From positions 1 through 15,741 of the forward strand of contig DJEL01000060.1 of NCBI GenBank assembly GCA_002432425.1: a DNA stretch of 15,741 nt, written 5' to 3'. The notes beneath the pieces are model-generated. The model saw nothing but the letters and a program-made list of their open reading frames with translations. It made no database searches and had not been told where the DNA came from. Origin of the DNA: Lachnospiraceae bacterium UBA5899. GTDB taxonomy: Bacteria; Bacillota; Clostridia; Lachnospirales; Lachnospiraceae. This document shows positions 8,041-13,442 of the stretch, piece by piece. The stretch's first letter is position 1. Each line of letters opens with the position of its first letter. A program made the translations under genes and the position numbers.

Positions 8041-9524
8041 GTCTTAGGCTCTCCATATTTCTGTATAAGGTACTGTTTGCCCTGCTCATCTGCATTCTCG
8101 TAATCTTCCCACATGTCACTTGTCCATGTTTTCTTATTGCTATTCGATATTGCATCCGCAATGACTGTCCAGTACACACAAAAATACCGCAGACTATCTA
8201 CATCATGTGTCAAGTCGTGCGGTTCTTTCGCATACACATTTGGTCTTTTTTTGTCCTTTTGGATTTTCTGCAAGCACTTAAGAAGATTGGGTGCGCATCC
8301 GTCCAAAATTGTCAGCCGGGATTTCTGATTTTCTCTTGGACGCAAGTATTCTTTCATGTTTGCGCATCCGGCGGGGAAATCATTACTTACTTTGGTAAGG
8401 GTTAAGCCGTTATCCGCAAAAAGCTGTGCCCGGCTCTTGCCGCTTTCCTGTGAACGGTTCCAAAGGTCCGGCGGTGCAAGGTAAAGAATTACTTCCTCGT
8501 CAGCAGACCGCCTTAATATCACATCCGCTGCTTCACCGATTGTCAGATTAGGCTTGTCATATTCTCTGTAAACCTGTGTTTCACCGGCGCTGTTAATCTG
8601 ATACCAGTGGACAGATAACATATCAAGTCCATAGTCCAATGAACAATATCTTATAAGGTTTCCTTTTAACGGTTCCTTGGAAACCGTGTTTCTCTCGTTT
8701 ACTTCTGGGAAATAAGACCCGCCCGGTACTGTAAGAGCTTCTTCAATCGTTGCAGGATATTCCTGTGTGATTGCATCTCCCATTGCTTTCTTGGTATCTT
8801 CATACCACTTTTCATCTCTTCTTGGGTCTGCATACCACGGAATAAAGATTTTATTGAAGCCGTTGTCACGGTTCGTAAATACCTCTTCAAAGAATGAACC
8901 TCTCTCAATGGTTGACAATCCTATAACCTGTCCACCAGTGGGACGGTTGATTGTAGGAAAGCCAGATTTCCATATTTCCTCTGCAAACGGCTGGAAACCC
9001 CATTCATCAAAAATAATAAGGTTAGCAGTAAATGAACGACCAGAACCCGGGGAGCTCGGCATACCGGTAAATTTGCTTTCCATTCCGTCTGGGAACTTGA
9101 ACCGCAATTCCATTGCCAAACGTGTATATGTAATGCCGTTCCAACCGGCAGGCTGCTTTCCTTCCTCTCTGAACAGGTCAGGTGCATTAGAGCAGATGAC
9201 TTCCATTCTTCGTACAAGTTCCTTTGCGTCATCTTCTTTCTGGGAAAGACCGATAACTGTACGACCGGGGCAAAGCATAACCCACGTAGCATAATGCAGT
9301 ACAAGCCATGAGAAACCTAACTGTCGTGCTTTCAGAATAACATTAAACTTGTTTTCTGCTATGCTGCGCAGCGCTTCTCTCTGCTTTTCCCACATCTGAA
9401 ACTGCTGAATGATATTTGTCGGATTATCCTTATCCTCTATATGACCGTAATTGTCAATGAAGTATTCCAGATTGTCCCGGCAATATTCAATTTCCGCTTG
9501 TCTAATCTCATTGATACTTGCCAC
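8037..9524 (-). CDS. terL: Terminase large subunit
   Basis: A 495-residue packaging motor. The start is GTG at 9524: an in-frame stop lies two codons upstream and the next ATG is 43 codons in. The ATPase domain has the phage-type deviant Walker A 'KARQLGFSW' (65-73), Walker B 'LIIFDEW' with D173/E174, and coupling motif 'GLSTIE' (202-207). The C-terminal RNase H-like nuclease has acidic residues at D297 ('CSLDYG'), D353 ('APPDLW') and D441/D443 ('HDVDSLRY'). All are in the expected order and spacing, so both activities look intact. It overlaps the portal start by four bases and follows the DUF4406-like gene by six. With the small subunit it recognises phage DNA, cuts it and drives it through the portal. 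Confidence 0.95.
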   Translation of the reverse strand: MASINEIRQAEIEYCRDNLEYFIDNYGHIEDKDNPTNIIQQFQMWEKQREALRSIAENKFNVILKARQLGFSWLVLHYATWVMLCPGRTVIGLSQKEDDAKELVRRMEVICSNAPDLFREEGKQPAGWNGITYTRLAMELRFKFPDGMESKFTGMPSSPGSGRSFTANLIIFDEWGFQPFAEEIWKSGFPTINRPTGGQVIGLSTIERGSFFEEVFTNRDNGFNKIFIPWYADPRRDEKWYEDTKKAMGDAITQEYPATIEEALTVPGGSYFPEVNERNTVSKEPLKGNLIRYCSLDYGLDMLSVHWYQINSAGETQVYREYDKPNLTIGEAADVILRRSADEEVILYLAPPDLWNRSQESGKSRAQLFADNGLTLTKVSNDFPAGCANMKEYLRPRENQKSRLTILDGCAPNLLKCLQKIQKDKKRPNVYAKEPHDLTHDVDSLRYFCVYWTVIADAISNSNKKTWTSDMWEDYENADEQGKQYLIQKYGEPKT

Positions 9525-9530
9525 GGCTAC

Positions 9531-9827
9531 TTATTCACCTACAATATCAATTCCATACTGTACTGCGCATTCATGCTCAATCTTGCATCCCCTGTAATCT
9601 TTCCAGCCTTCTGCAAAATACGCGCAATCTGCACCTGCCAGCAGTTCCAAAGACTTTCCAAGAAACCAAAGTGGCTTTGCATCATGCGGGGCGGCTTCAA
9701 AGAAACTGTCTATTACTTCCACTTCTCCGAATTTTTCTGCAACCGTCTTTACAATCTTTTCTCTTTCAGCCTTGATTTCTTCATCCGTCTTATCTCTCAT
9801 TGGCTGACTGATAAATAACTTTTTCAT
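9531..9827 (-). CDS. DUF4406-like protein (nucleoside 2-deoxyribosyltransferase-like fold)
   Basis: A 98-residue protein with ATG at 9827 and GAAAGGAG upstream. 'MKKLFISQPMRDKTDEEI' and 'LGKSLELLAGADCAYFAEGW' followed by 'GCKIEHECAVQYGI' are the diagnostic opening and closing segments of small DUF4406-type proteins, which are related in fold to nucleoside 2-deoxyribosyltransferases. The acidic Glu in 'IEHECA' is where the transferase nucleophile would be in that superfamily. Family knowledge suggests nucleotide or modified-base handling, but the substrate is unknown. The gene sits between the tRNA pair and terL on the same strand, as a cargo gene in the packaging operon. Confidence 0.82.
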   Translation of the reverse strand: MKKLFISQPMRDKTDEEIKAEREKIVKTVAEKFGEVEVIDSFFEAAPHDAKPLWFLGKSLELLAGADCAYFAEGWKDYRGCKIEHECAVQYGIDIVGE

Positions 9828-9853
9828 AGTGATGCTCCTTTCTTTTTATGAAA

Positions 9854-9924
9854 AAGGGAAACCCGGAGTCGAACCGGGAACAGTGGGCGCGACCCACCGC
9901 ATCTACCGTTGATGCTATTTCCCT
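9854..9924 (-). tRNA. Atypical tRNA, anticodon loop reads CGC (Ala-type?), isotype uncertain
   Basis: A cloverleaf folds on the minus strand. Acceptor AGGGAAA / TTTCCCT is 7 perfect pairs, the D stem is GCAT/ATGC, the anticodon stem GGTGG/CCACT has loop GTCGCGC, and the T arm CCCGG-TTCGACT-CCGGG is perfect. It is only 71 bases long, with no base at position 26 and a three-base variable region. The first pair is A-T, the discriminator is T, and no CCA is encoded. The loop gives anticodon CGC (positions 9889-9891), but the G3-U70 pair expected of tRNA-Ala is absent (G-C instead). An alternative 5-bp stem GTGGG/CCCAC leaves an abnormal five-base loop. It is clearly tRNA-derived; whether it is charged, and with what, is open. 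It lies 3 bases from tRNA-Ser. Confidence 0.74.
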
Positions 9925-9927
9925 AAA

Positions 9928-10011
9928 CGCAGACGGTAGGATTTGAACCCACAAGCCGTTTCCGGCCAGCAATTTTCAAGACTGCCGCATTACCCGTTCT
10001 GCCACGTCTGC
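9928..10011 (-). tRNA. tRNA-Ser(UGA)
   Basis: A full cloverleaf on the minus strand: acceptor GCAGACG/CGTCTGC, D stem GCA/TGC, anticodon stem GCAGT/ATTGC with loop CTTGAAA giving anticodon TGA. The long variable arm (about 16 bases, TGGCCGGAAACGGCTT) is typical of serine tRNAs. The T arm is GTGGG-TTCAAAT-CCTAC and the discriminator is G73, the serine-type base. CCA is not encoded. It reads UCA codons. It stands between the structured region and the atypical tRNA, probably cut out of the late transcript by host RNases P and Z. Confidence 0.94.
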
Positions 10012-10377
10012 AAATTGTGATGCCACATAGAATGGTTGCCGAACACACTTTAAGGGACTTCTTTCTGTGCATCACTTTCCTGCTTTCATTGCGCTTATTA
10101 CTCACAGGTTTTTTCCGTGTGTTACTTTTTCCGCACGCATGCGGTTCCCTACTTGCCTATATGGATTGGTTGAACTGACCCGTTCTCCATACCATATATC
10201 AAGACCCAATTAAATCATCTCATTATTTTTTAGGGGATTGCCGCCTATAACGGCTGCTTTCGCAGGATGATTTTCACGTAATGGAAAAATAGTGGACTGT
10301 CCGCGCAGACGGTAAACCCGCCCACGCAAAAGGCCCATAGACTTTTGACGGTCTATGAGCCTAAAGGAAGAAATCTT

Positions 10378-10455
10378 ATGTCAGAAATAAAACCCTTGCG
10401 AGCCGTGCGAGGGCTCTTAACAGCATTCCGCTACAAGGTGAAAGGATTGTCGTAA
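10378..10455 (+). CDS. Possible 25-residue basic peptide ORF
   Basis: ATG at 10378 with AAAGGAAG seven bases upstream opens a 25-codon frame, 'MSEIKPLRAVRGLLTAFRYK...', ending in TAA. It is basic (three Lys, three Arg) and amphipathic. It is antisense to the late operon and overlaps hairpins of the candidate RNA, with no clear plus-strand promoter. The RBS is the only positive evidence, so this may well be chance. Confidence 0.2.
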   Translation: MSEIKPLRAVRGLLTAFRYKVKGLS

Positions 10456-10500
10456 AACGACCAAGAATGGCAAACCAAACTATGGTAAACCAAAAACGGC

Positions 10501-10519
10501 ACAAGGAGTCGAACCTTGT
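10501..10519 (-). other. tRNA T-arm-like remnant
   Basis: On the minus strand, ACAAGG-TTCGA-CTCCTTGT contains a perfect CAAGG / CCTTG stem with the canonical T loop TTCGACT, followed by TGCCGTT and a T-run. A potential 5' acceptor strand AAGGGCA lies near 10550 and would pair 6 of 7, but the space between is too short for D and anticodon arms. It starts 12 bases after the stop of the 61-residue gene. It is either a decayed tRNA or a tRNA-mimic hairpin acting as a terminator. Confidence 0.5.
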
Positions 10520-10532
10520 TTCGCCAGCACCG

Positions 10533-10718
10533 CTAATTGTAAATATTCTGCCCTTTGATTACCCTGTCTTTGTAGTGGTTCATCTGGCAGTCAATCATCT
10601 CTCCGACATTTTCTCTTTCTGAAATACCTATGCCGTGACCTTTCCTCATCAAGTCACACTGCAGTATGTTTTCACAGTACGAACATTCGTCCGTAATCTC
10701 TTTCCCGTATATCTTCAT
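10533..10718 (-). CDS. Small Cys-containing hypothetical protein (61 aa)
   Basis: The ATG at 10718 overlaps the preceding stop as ATGA. The protein has 'CSYCENILQC' (C-x2-C-x5-C, residues 13-22) and a further Cys near residue 44 ('EMIDCQMNHY'), enough for one metal site. I do not recognise a named family. Small Cys-rich proteins like this recur upstream of terminase genes in Clostridial phages. It is coupled to the 64-residue protein before it, and the tRNA-like hairpin follows its stop. Confidence 0.65.
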   Translation of the reverse strand: MKIYGKEITDECSYCENILQCDLMRKGHGIGISERENVGEMIDCQMNHYKDRVIKGQNIYN

Positions 10719-10909
10719 TTCTGCCTACTTTCTATTTCACCTATCATGGCTTCCGCCAGCTTTACCGCAAATTTATTTCTGCCGTATCTCTGCAGCACCT
10801 TCTCCGTCTCACCTATTAGCCTTTCCCACTCCGCATCACTCTGCGTGTTGTAGTATGCTTTATGCAGTTTCCATATTTCCGTGTATATCTCTCTGACCTC
10901 GGAATTCAT
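10715..10909 (-). CDS. Small helical phage protein (64 aa), conserved type of unknown function
   Basis: I choose the ATG at 10909 (MNSEVREIYTEIW). The open frame extends to 11053, but that extra segment has a Cys/Pro/Gly-rich, non-protein-like composition across a GC-rich hairpin. There is no Shine-Dalgarno before 10909, only an A/T-rich TTTTATAAAAAA, which is unusual here. The protein is a two- to three-helix bundle ('EIYTEIWKLHKAYYNTQSDAEWERLIGETEKVLQRY' in style, with regular heptads) ending 'KLAEAMIGEIESRQK'. Similar short proteins are frequent in Clostridial phages near the terminase genes; I know of no function. Confidence 0.72.
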   Translation of the reverse strand: MNSEVREIYTEIWKLHKAYYNTQSDAEWERLIGETEKVLQRYGRNKFAVKLAEAMIGEIESRQK

Positions 10910-10950
10910 TTTTTTATAAAATTTTCTGATGGGTATATGGTACCTACTAT

Positions 10951-10987
10951 GAGGGGCGGGGGTACTGGTCCCCCTGGGGTATAGGGT
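10951..10987. other. GC-rich hairpin / G-run cluster
   Basis: GGGGG-TACTGGT-CCCCC (10958-10974) is a perfect 5-bp hairpin flanked by GGGG (10953-10956), GGGG (10976-10979) and GGG (10985-10987) on the plus strand. It lies in otherwise AT-rich DNA about 45 bases upstream of the 64-residue gene. It could be a cohesive-end or packaging element, a G-quadruplex or an RNA structure. Confidence 0.4.
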
Positions 10988-11107
10988 GCACGCATACAGG
11001 CCGCAGCAGCCGCCCGGGAAAAGGTTGCAGTAAAAAGAAAAGAGGTGTATCATTCTAATATAGCCGGGAAGTAAAAGGTGTTTGGGCCCTTCGGATTTCC
11101 GGCTATG

Positions 11108-11263
11108 AATTGTCTAATTGTTTGAAACAATACAATCTATTCTGTTGTTATTCCGGCAACTATGCGTTAAATGTTTATTTTGCGCATAGTTGAAACATAC
11201 CTAAATCCCGGAAAGCCTTGTATTTACTACATTTTTTAATTGTCTGAATTGAAACACAATTCA
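11108..11263. repeat. Three TTGAAACA repeats with palindromes, next to terS
   Basis: TTGAAACA occurs at 11122-11129, 11190-11197 and 11249-11256. The first and third lie in longer direct repeats (AATTGTCT-AATTGTTTGAAACA at 11108 and AATTGTCT-GAATTGAAACA at 11238). Each copy touches an inverted repeat: ATTGTTT-G-AAACAAT (11117-11131), CAACTATGCG/CGCATAGTTG (11157-11166 / 11183-11192), and TGAATTG-AAACA-CAATTCA (11245-11263). The element fills the gap just downstream of the small terminase gene. A packaging recognition site for TerS is the natural guess; a regulator operator is the alternative. Confidence 0.7.
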
Positions 11264-11294
11264 AAGATTAACATACATCAATACACAAGGCCGT

Positions 11295-11834
11295 TTATTC
11301 CGGTTTTGTGTCCTCCGCCGGAGCAATTCCGGAAAGCCGTTTATTTACCCTGTTTACCAGTTCCATGTCTTCGGGGCTGACTGTAGTTTCTACCTGCATC
11401 ACGTCTGCGGGTTTTTCGCCTATGCTATCCCGCACATATACGGCGGCTTTGACGTTCCCCGCCTGTGCCTGCAGATACATGGCTGCGTTTAACACGTCTT
11501 TCTGTGTCGCTCCCTCTCCCAGCTGCGCCAATATATCAGGCGGCAGGCATTCCGTTGCCGTTGCCGTTGCGGGCAAATTTCCTATAAAATCAAGGATTTC
11601 TTTGGTCGTCTTCCTCTTCTTCTGTATCTCCCTTCCGGCTGCTGCTCCTTTCCGTCTAATCTCTTTGGCTTCTTCCGGTGGTCGTTTGTCTATCGGGTCT
11701 ACCAGATTTAGCCATCCCCTCTCGCTGCCTACCGGTTCAACCAGTCCTGCTCTCACCAGCTCAAACCGTGACATCTGCGAAGGGTCTTTTTTCGTGGCAC
11801 CGTTCCCGGTGTTCTTCTTATTGTCTTCTGCCAT
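11295..11834 (-). CDS. terS: Terminase small subunit-like DNA-packaging protein
   Basis: A 179-residue protein. The ATG at 11834 (MAEDNKK) is chosen because AGGAGGTG sits seven bases upstream; the frame opens earlier at 11861, but that lies in a terminator hairpin. After a polar N-terminus, 'IRRKGAAAGREIQKKRKTTKEILDFI' resembles the basic KGG-type segment of Firmicute small terminases. 'AAMYLQAQAGNVKAAVYVRDSIGEKP' is the characteristic helix ending in 'GEKP' seen in these proteins. The C-terminus is acidic and helical, 'SPEDMELVNRVNKRL', suited to oligomer or TerL contact. TerS binds the phage packaging site and delivers DNA to TerL. terL is about 1.8 kb further on, an unusually large separation filled by RNAs and small genes. 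Confidence 0.8.
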   Translation of the reverse strand: MAEDNKKNTGNGATKKDPSQMSRFELVRAGLVEPVGSERGWLNLVDPIDKRPPEEAKEIRRKGAAAGREIQKKRKTTKEILDFIGNLPATATATECLPPDILAQLGEGATQKDVLNAAMYLQAQAGNVKAAVYVRDSIGEKPADVMQVETTVSPEDMELVNRVNKRLSGIAPAEDTKPE

Positions 11835-11860
11835 CTCCGGCACCTCCTGCCTTTGCATCA

Positions 11861-11896
11861 AAAAAGCGGCTCAGGTATTTAGCCTTGCCGCTTTTT
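11861..11896 (-). terminator. Intrinsic terminator in the leader of the late operon
   Basis: AAAAAGCGGC (11861-11870) pairs perfectly with GCCGCTTTTT (11887-11896), with AGG/CCT pairing inside the loop. On the minus strand it ends in TTTTTT. It ends transcription of the RHH gene, but lies only 27 bases before the terS start, with no room for a promoter after it. The late operon must therefore be read through it or start inside or before it. Confidence 0.8.
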
Positions 11897-12031
11897 GCTA
11901 TCATATATATATCATTCTTTCCACCGGACATTTAAGGGCATTTTGTCACCAATCGCCACCGCTCCGGCTTCTCTCTTTTGTATTTCTCTCTTTATAGGTT
12001 ACTGGTTACCCGGTAGTTTTTTTATATATCC

Positions 12032-12376
12032 CTAAAATATCTTTTCTCTTTCTATCTCTTCTGTGTATTCTTCGTCCTGTCGCTGCATCTTCTCCGCTAT
12101 CGCCTGCCGGATATATTCATCTTCCGTACATCCAGCGCTTCTGGCATATGCTGGCAGGTCCTTTATGTCTGCGTATGTTCCGCCGTTCAGCGCCGTTTTT
12201 ATAGCATCAACTAAATATGTGTTTAATGACTTTCCCGCGTTGGTTGCTGCTTTTTCTATGTCTTCCTTCGCCGGTCTGTCCTCTTTTTTCATTCTAATAT
12301 TCAACTGGTAGTATGTCTTTTTGTTATACCTATCTTTGACGACTGACGACGTCGCCCCGCCGTTTTTATTCCTCAT
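12032..12376 (-). CDS. Ribbon-helix-helix DNA-binding protein
   Basis: A 114-residue protein with ATG at 12376 and GGAGGAG seven bases upstream. Residues 22-28 ('YYQLNIR') form the expected beta strand, 34-47 helix A, and 'GKSLNTYLVDAIKTAL' (48-63) helix B with the G-x-S-x-N-x-Y turn seen in Arc/CopG/HicB-like antitoxins and repressors. Residues 72-100 ('DLPAYARSAGCTEDEYIRQAI') look like a second helical unit. It stands alone, divergent from the small-gene operon. No toxin partner is adjacent, so a transcriptional repressor is more likely than an antitoxin. Palindromic sites in the divergent promoter region are natural targets, giving control of both its own gene and the rightward operon. Confidence 0.8.
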   Translation of the reverse strand: MRNKNGGATSSVVKDRYNKKTYYQLNIRMKKEDRPAKEDIEKAATNAGKSLNTYLVDAIKTALNGGTYADIKDLPAYARSAGCTEDEYIRQAIAEKMQRQDEEYTEEIEREKIF

Positions 12377-12396
12377 TCTTTTACTCCTCCGTATGG

Positions 12397-12423
12397 TGCT
12401 ATCAGTATATTTATAGTATTATA
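12397..12423 (-). promoter_or_regulatory. Leftward RHH-gene promoter and half-operator
   Basis: On the minus strand an exact TATAAT lies at 12423-12418, with only a weak -35 (GTGCTA, 17 bases upstream). Between it and the gene, 12397-12408 carries TGCTATCAGTAT, the inverse of the ATACTGATAGCA core of the rightward operator. A regulator bound here would block leftward transcription. Confidence 0.6.
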
Positions 12424-12494
12424 TCATGCGGCGCATCTGTTAGCACTATGCAGATTGCACAAAATACGGATTTTACATTTGTTAATTTTGCCTA

Positions 12495-12524
12495 TTGCAT
12501 ACTGATAGCAGTATGCACTATGAT
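12495..12524 (+). promoter_or_regulatory. Rightward promoter with 20-bp perfect palindromic operator
   Basis: A TTGCAT -35 at 12495 and TATGAT -10 at 12519 are 18 bases apart. The spacer is filled by GCATACTG-ATAG-CAGTATGC (12497-12516), a perfect 8-bp inverted repeat. GCACTATG occurs at 12515-12522 and again at 12443-12450. Binding of a dimeric repressor would exclude polymerase. The RHH protein encoded next door is the obvious candidate. Confidence 0.7.
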
Positions 12525-12574
12525 AAGGGCACAACGAAACAAGAACACGGCAACACCGAAAGGAGCAAACGAAC

Positions 12575-12688
12575 ATGAAAGCATACAAGATTTTTGTAGA
12601 CGGTCTTTACATTGGCACAGAGGATTTCACACCGGCAGAGGTTGAGAGCATCCAGAGAGATGCAGATATTACACTGGTAAGAGCATAA
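12575..12688 (+). CDS. Tiny phage protein, first gene of rightward operon (37 aa)
   Basis: ATG at 12575 has AAAGGAG upstream. The 37-residue product 'MKAYKIFVDGLYIGTEDFTP...' ends in 'DADITLVRA'. It looks like a small beta-alpha-beta unit: two strands around 'VDGLYIGTEDF', a helix 'PAEVESIQRDA', and a final strand. It is probably real because of its RBS, its position just after the promoter, and 13-base spacing to the next RBS-bearing gene. No function is known to me. Confidence 0.72.
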   Translation: MKAYKIFVDGLYIGTEDFTPAEVESIQRDADITLVRA

Positions 12689-12701
12689 GGAGGACAAAAA
12701 G

Positions 12702-12944
12702 ATGATTATAGGAACTTTAAGCGACGGCAAGCATTGTGTATATGATTTACCTTCTAACATTAAGACGGCGGAGCAGATGGAAAGCCTTATATACGGCTAC
12801 AACAACGGACCGGAAGCTGAAAGCCACCGGGAAGAGCTTTATAATCAGCCTAAGTTATTAGGCCTTAACGGTCCCATGTGGAACGGATACGGAAAACTTA
12901 AGAGCACCGGCGAAACGGTCGCAATCATCCGTTACGAACTTTAA
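12702..12944 (+). CDS. Hypothetical small protein (80 aa)
   Basis: ATG at 12702 with AAGGAGGA eight bases upstream. The protein begins 'MIIGTLSDGKHCVYDLPSNI', has a helix 'TAEQMESLIYGY' and ends 'TGETVAIIRYEL'. No catalytic motif, metal site, signal or membrane segment is seen. Acidic small proteins in early phage operons are often host-takeover or anti-defence factors, but nothing in this sequence points to a target. Confidence 0.78.
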   Translation: MIIGTLSDGKHCVYDLPSNIKTAEQMESLIYGYNNGPEAESHREELYNQPKLLGLNGPMWNGYGKLKSTGETVAIIRYEL

Positions 12945-12960
12945 TAAGGAGGGCAAAGAG

Positions 12961-13170
12961 ATGATTAACACAATATATGGAACATTCAAAGATGCGCAGG
13001 ACCTTAGAGAATACGCAAAGCAAGCAAAGATTTCCGAATATCGGAAAATGTCTAAGGTCTTCGCAGAACACCCATCAATGGAGCTTAGTTCCCAGATGTC
13101 GGATGTAGCGCTTGTGCTTCACGACAGTTACAACCTTAGTTGGGAAGATATAGAAGCCTTAGAATACTAG
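12961..13170 (+). CDS. Hypothetical small helical protein (69 aa); stop abuts hammerhead motif
   Basis: ATG at 12961 after AAGGAGGG. The mostly helical product includes 'KDAQDLREYAKQAKISEYRK' and 'SDVALVLHDSYNLSWEDIEALEY'. The last segment has the shape of a short acidic helix. I recognise no family. The TAG stop is followed, after two bases, by the GAAA of the first hammerhead motif, so ribozyme cleavage would leave this message with a short structured 3' end. Confidence 0.76.
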   Translation: MINTIYGTFKDAQDLREYAKQAKISEYRKMSKVFAEHPSMELSSQMSDVALVLHDSYNLSWEDIEALEY

Positions 13171-13226
13171 CCGAAATGCCCTTCGGGGCATCAGCCGCGG
13201 GATGGTCTCCCGGCTCTGATGATGGC
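13170..13226 (+). ncRNA. Hammerhead ribozyme motif 1 (stem II open)
   Basis: The core is in the right order: GAAA (13173-13176), stem III TGCCC-TTCG-GGGCA (13177-13190) plus the A-U pair 13176/13191, cleavage-site UC (13191-13192), stem I AGCC...GGCT with inner GGGA/TCCC (13193-13215), CTGATGA (13216-13222). Stem II would be GCC (13170-13172) with GGC (13224-13226), with an extra U at 13223. Cleavage is predicted after C13192. All invariant core bases are present; the three-base open stem II with a bulge is the weak point. The 3' product would carry the stem I hairpin and the RBS of the next gene. Confidence 0.8.
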
Positions 13227-13244
13227 AGACCAGAAAGGGAAAAC

Positions 13245-13442
13245 ATGATAAACATTGAAAACTTATACCAGCTTAAGGACGTCATTAAAGAACAGGGAGA
13301 CACCAACGGCGATTACCTTGCCTTCTGCGAAAGTGGGAACACCTACGACTGCGAATACTCCGGCAAATTCAAGGCAATGTTTTTTACAATTCCGGAAAGT
13401 GAAAAAATTCTTGGTTATGGAAAAATAATTGCAAGGCATTAG
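13245..13442 (+). CDS. Hypothetical small protein (65 aa) between two hammerhead motifs
   Basis: The start is ATG at 13245, preceded by GAAAGGGAAAAC. The frame stays open upstream to 13140, but that stretch is ribozyme and overlaps the previous gene. The product 'MINIENLYQLKDVIKEQGDT...' has 'YLAFCESGNTYDCEYSGKFKAMFFTIP' in the middle, with two Cys, and ends 'GYGKIIARH'. The style suggests a small alpha/beta fold. No family is recognised. Its message would be freed on both sides if the flanking ribozymes work. Confidence 0.72.
   Translation: MINIENLYQLKDVIKEQGDTNGDYLAFCESGNTYDCEYSGKFKAMFFTIPESEKILGYGKIIARH

Larger units (their letters stand above)
10012..10531 (-). ncRNA. Gene-poor 520-base region rich in RNA-like hairpins; candidate large phage RNA
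   Basis: No convincing protein gene lies here. The minus strand, the same strand as the adjacent tRNAs, shows many stems: 12 bp with one G-U at 10331-10362; CTGC-GAAA-GCAG at 10254-10265 (GNRA loop); CCGCA-TGCG-TGCGG at 10131-10144 (UNCG-type loop). Others are TATGGA/TCCATA enclosing GAAC/GTTC at 10160-10191; GCCG/CGGC at 10240-10254; CACA-GG/CC-TGTG at 10103-10121; and a 10-bp long-range stem with one bulge joining 10066-10075 to 10017-10027. Tetraloop identities favour the minus strand. Known large ornate phage RNAs (GOLLD, ROOL) are often encoded next to tRNAs, so this is a candidate of that kind; membership is inference. The 12-bp hairpin at 10331-10362 followed by TTTTG could also be a terminator. 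Confidence 0.45.

Noticed and set aside
9923..10105. 60-codon minus-strand ORF
   Set aside because: It reads straight through tRNA-Ser, so it is a shadow of RNA genes.
10910..11053. N-terminal extension of the 64-residue gene to 11053
   Set aside because: Cys/Pro/Gly-rich unnatural sequence across a GC hairpin, with no RBS at 11053.
12001..12021. Plus-strand terminator ACTGG-TTAC-CCGGT plus T-run
   Set aside because: The stem is only 5 bp with a wobble, and there is no rightward gene it would serve.
13140..13244. Upstream in-frame extension of the 65-residue gene
   Set aside because: It overlaps the previous gene and encodes the hammerhead motif; the RBS supports the ATG at 13245.
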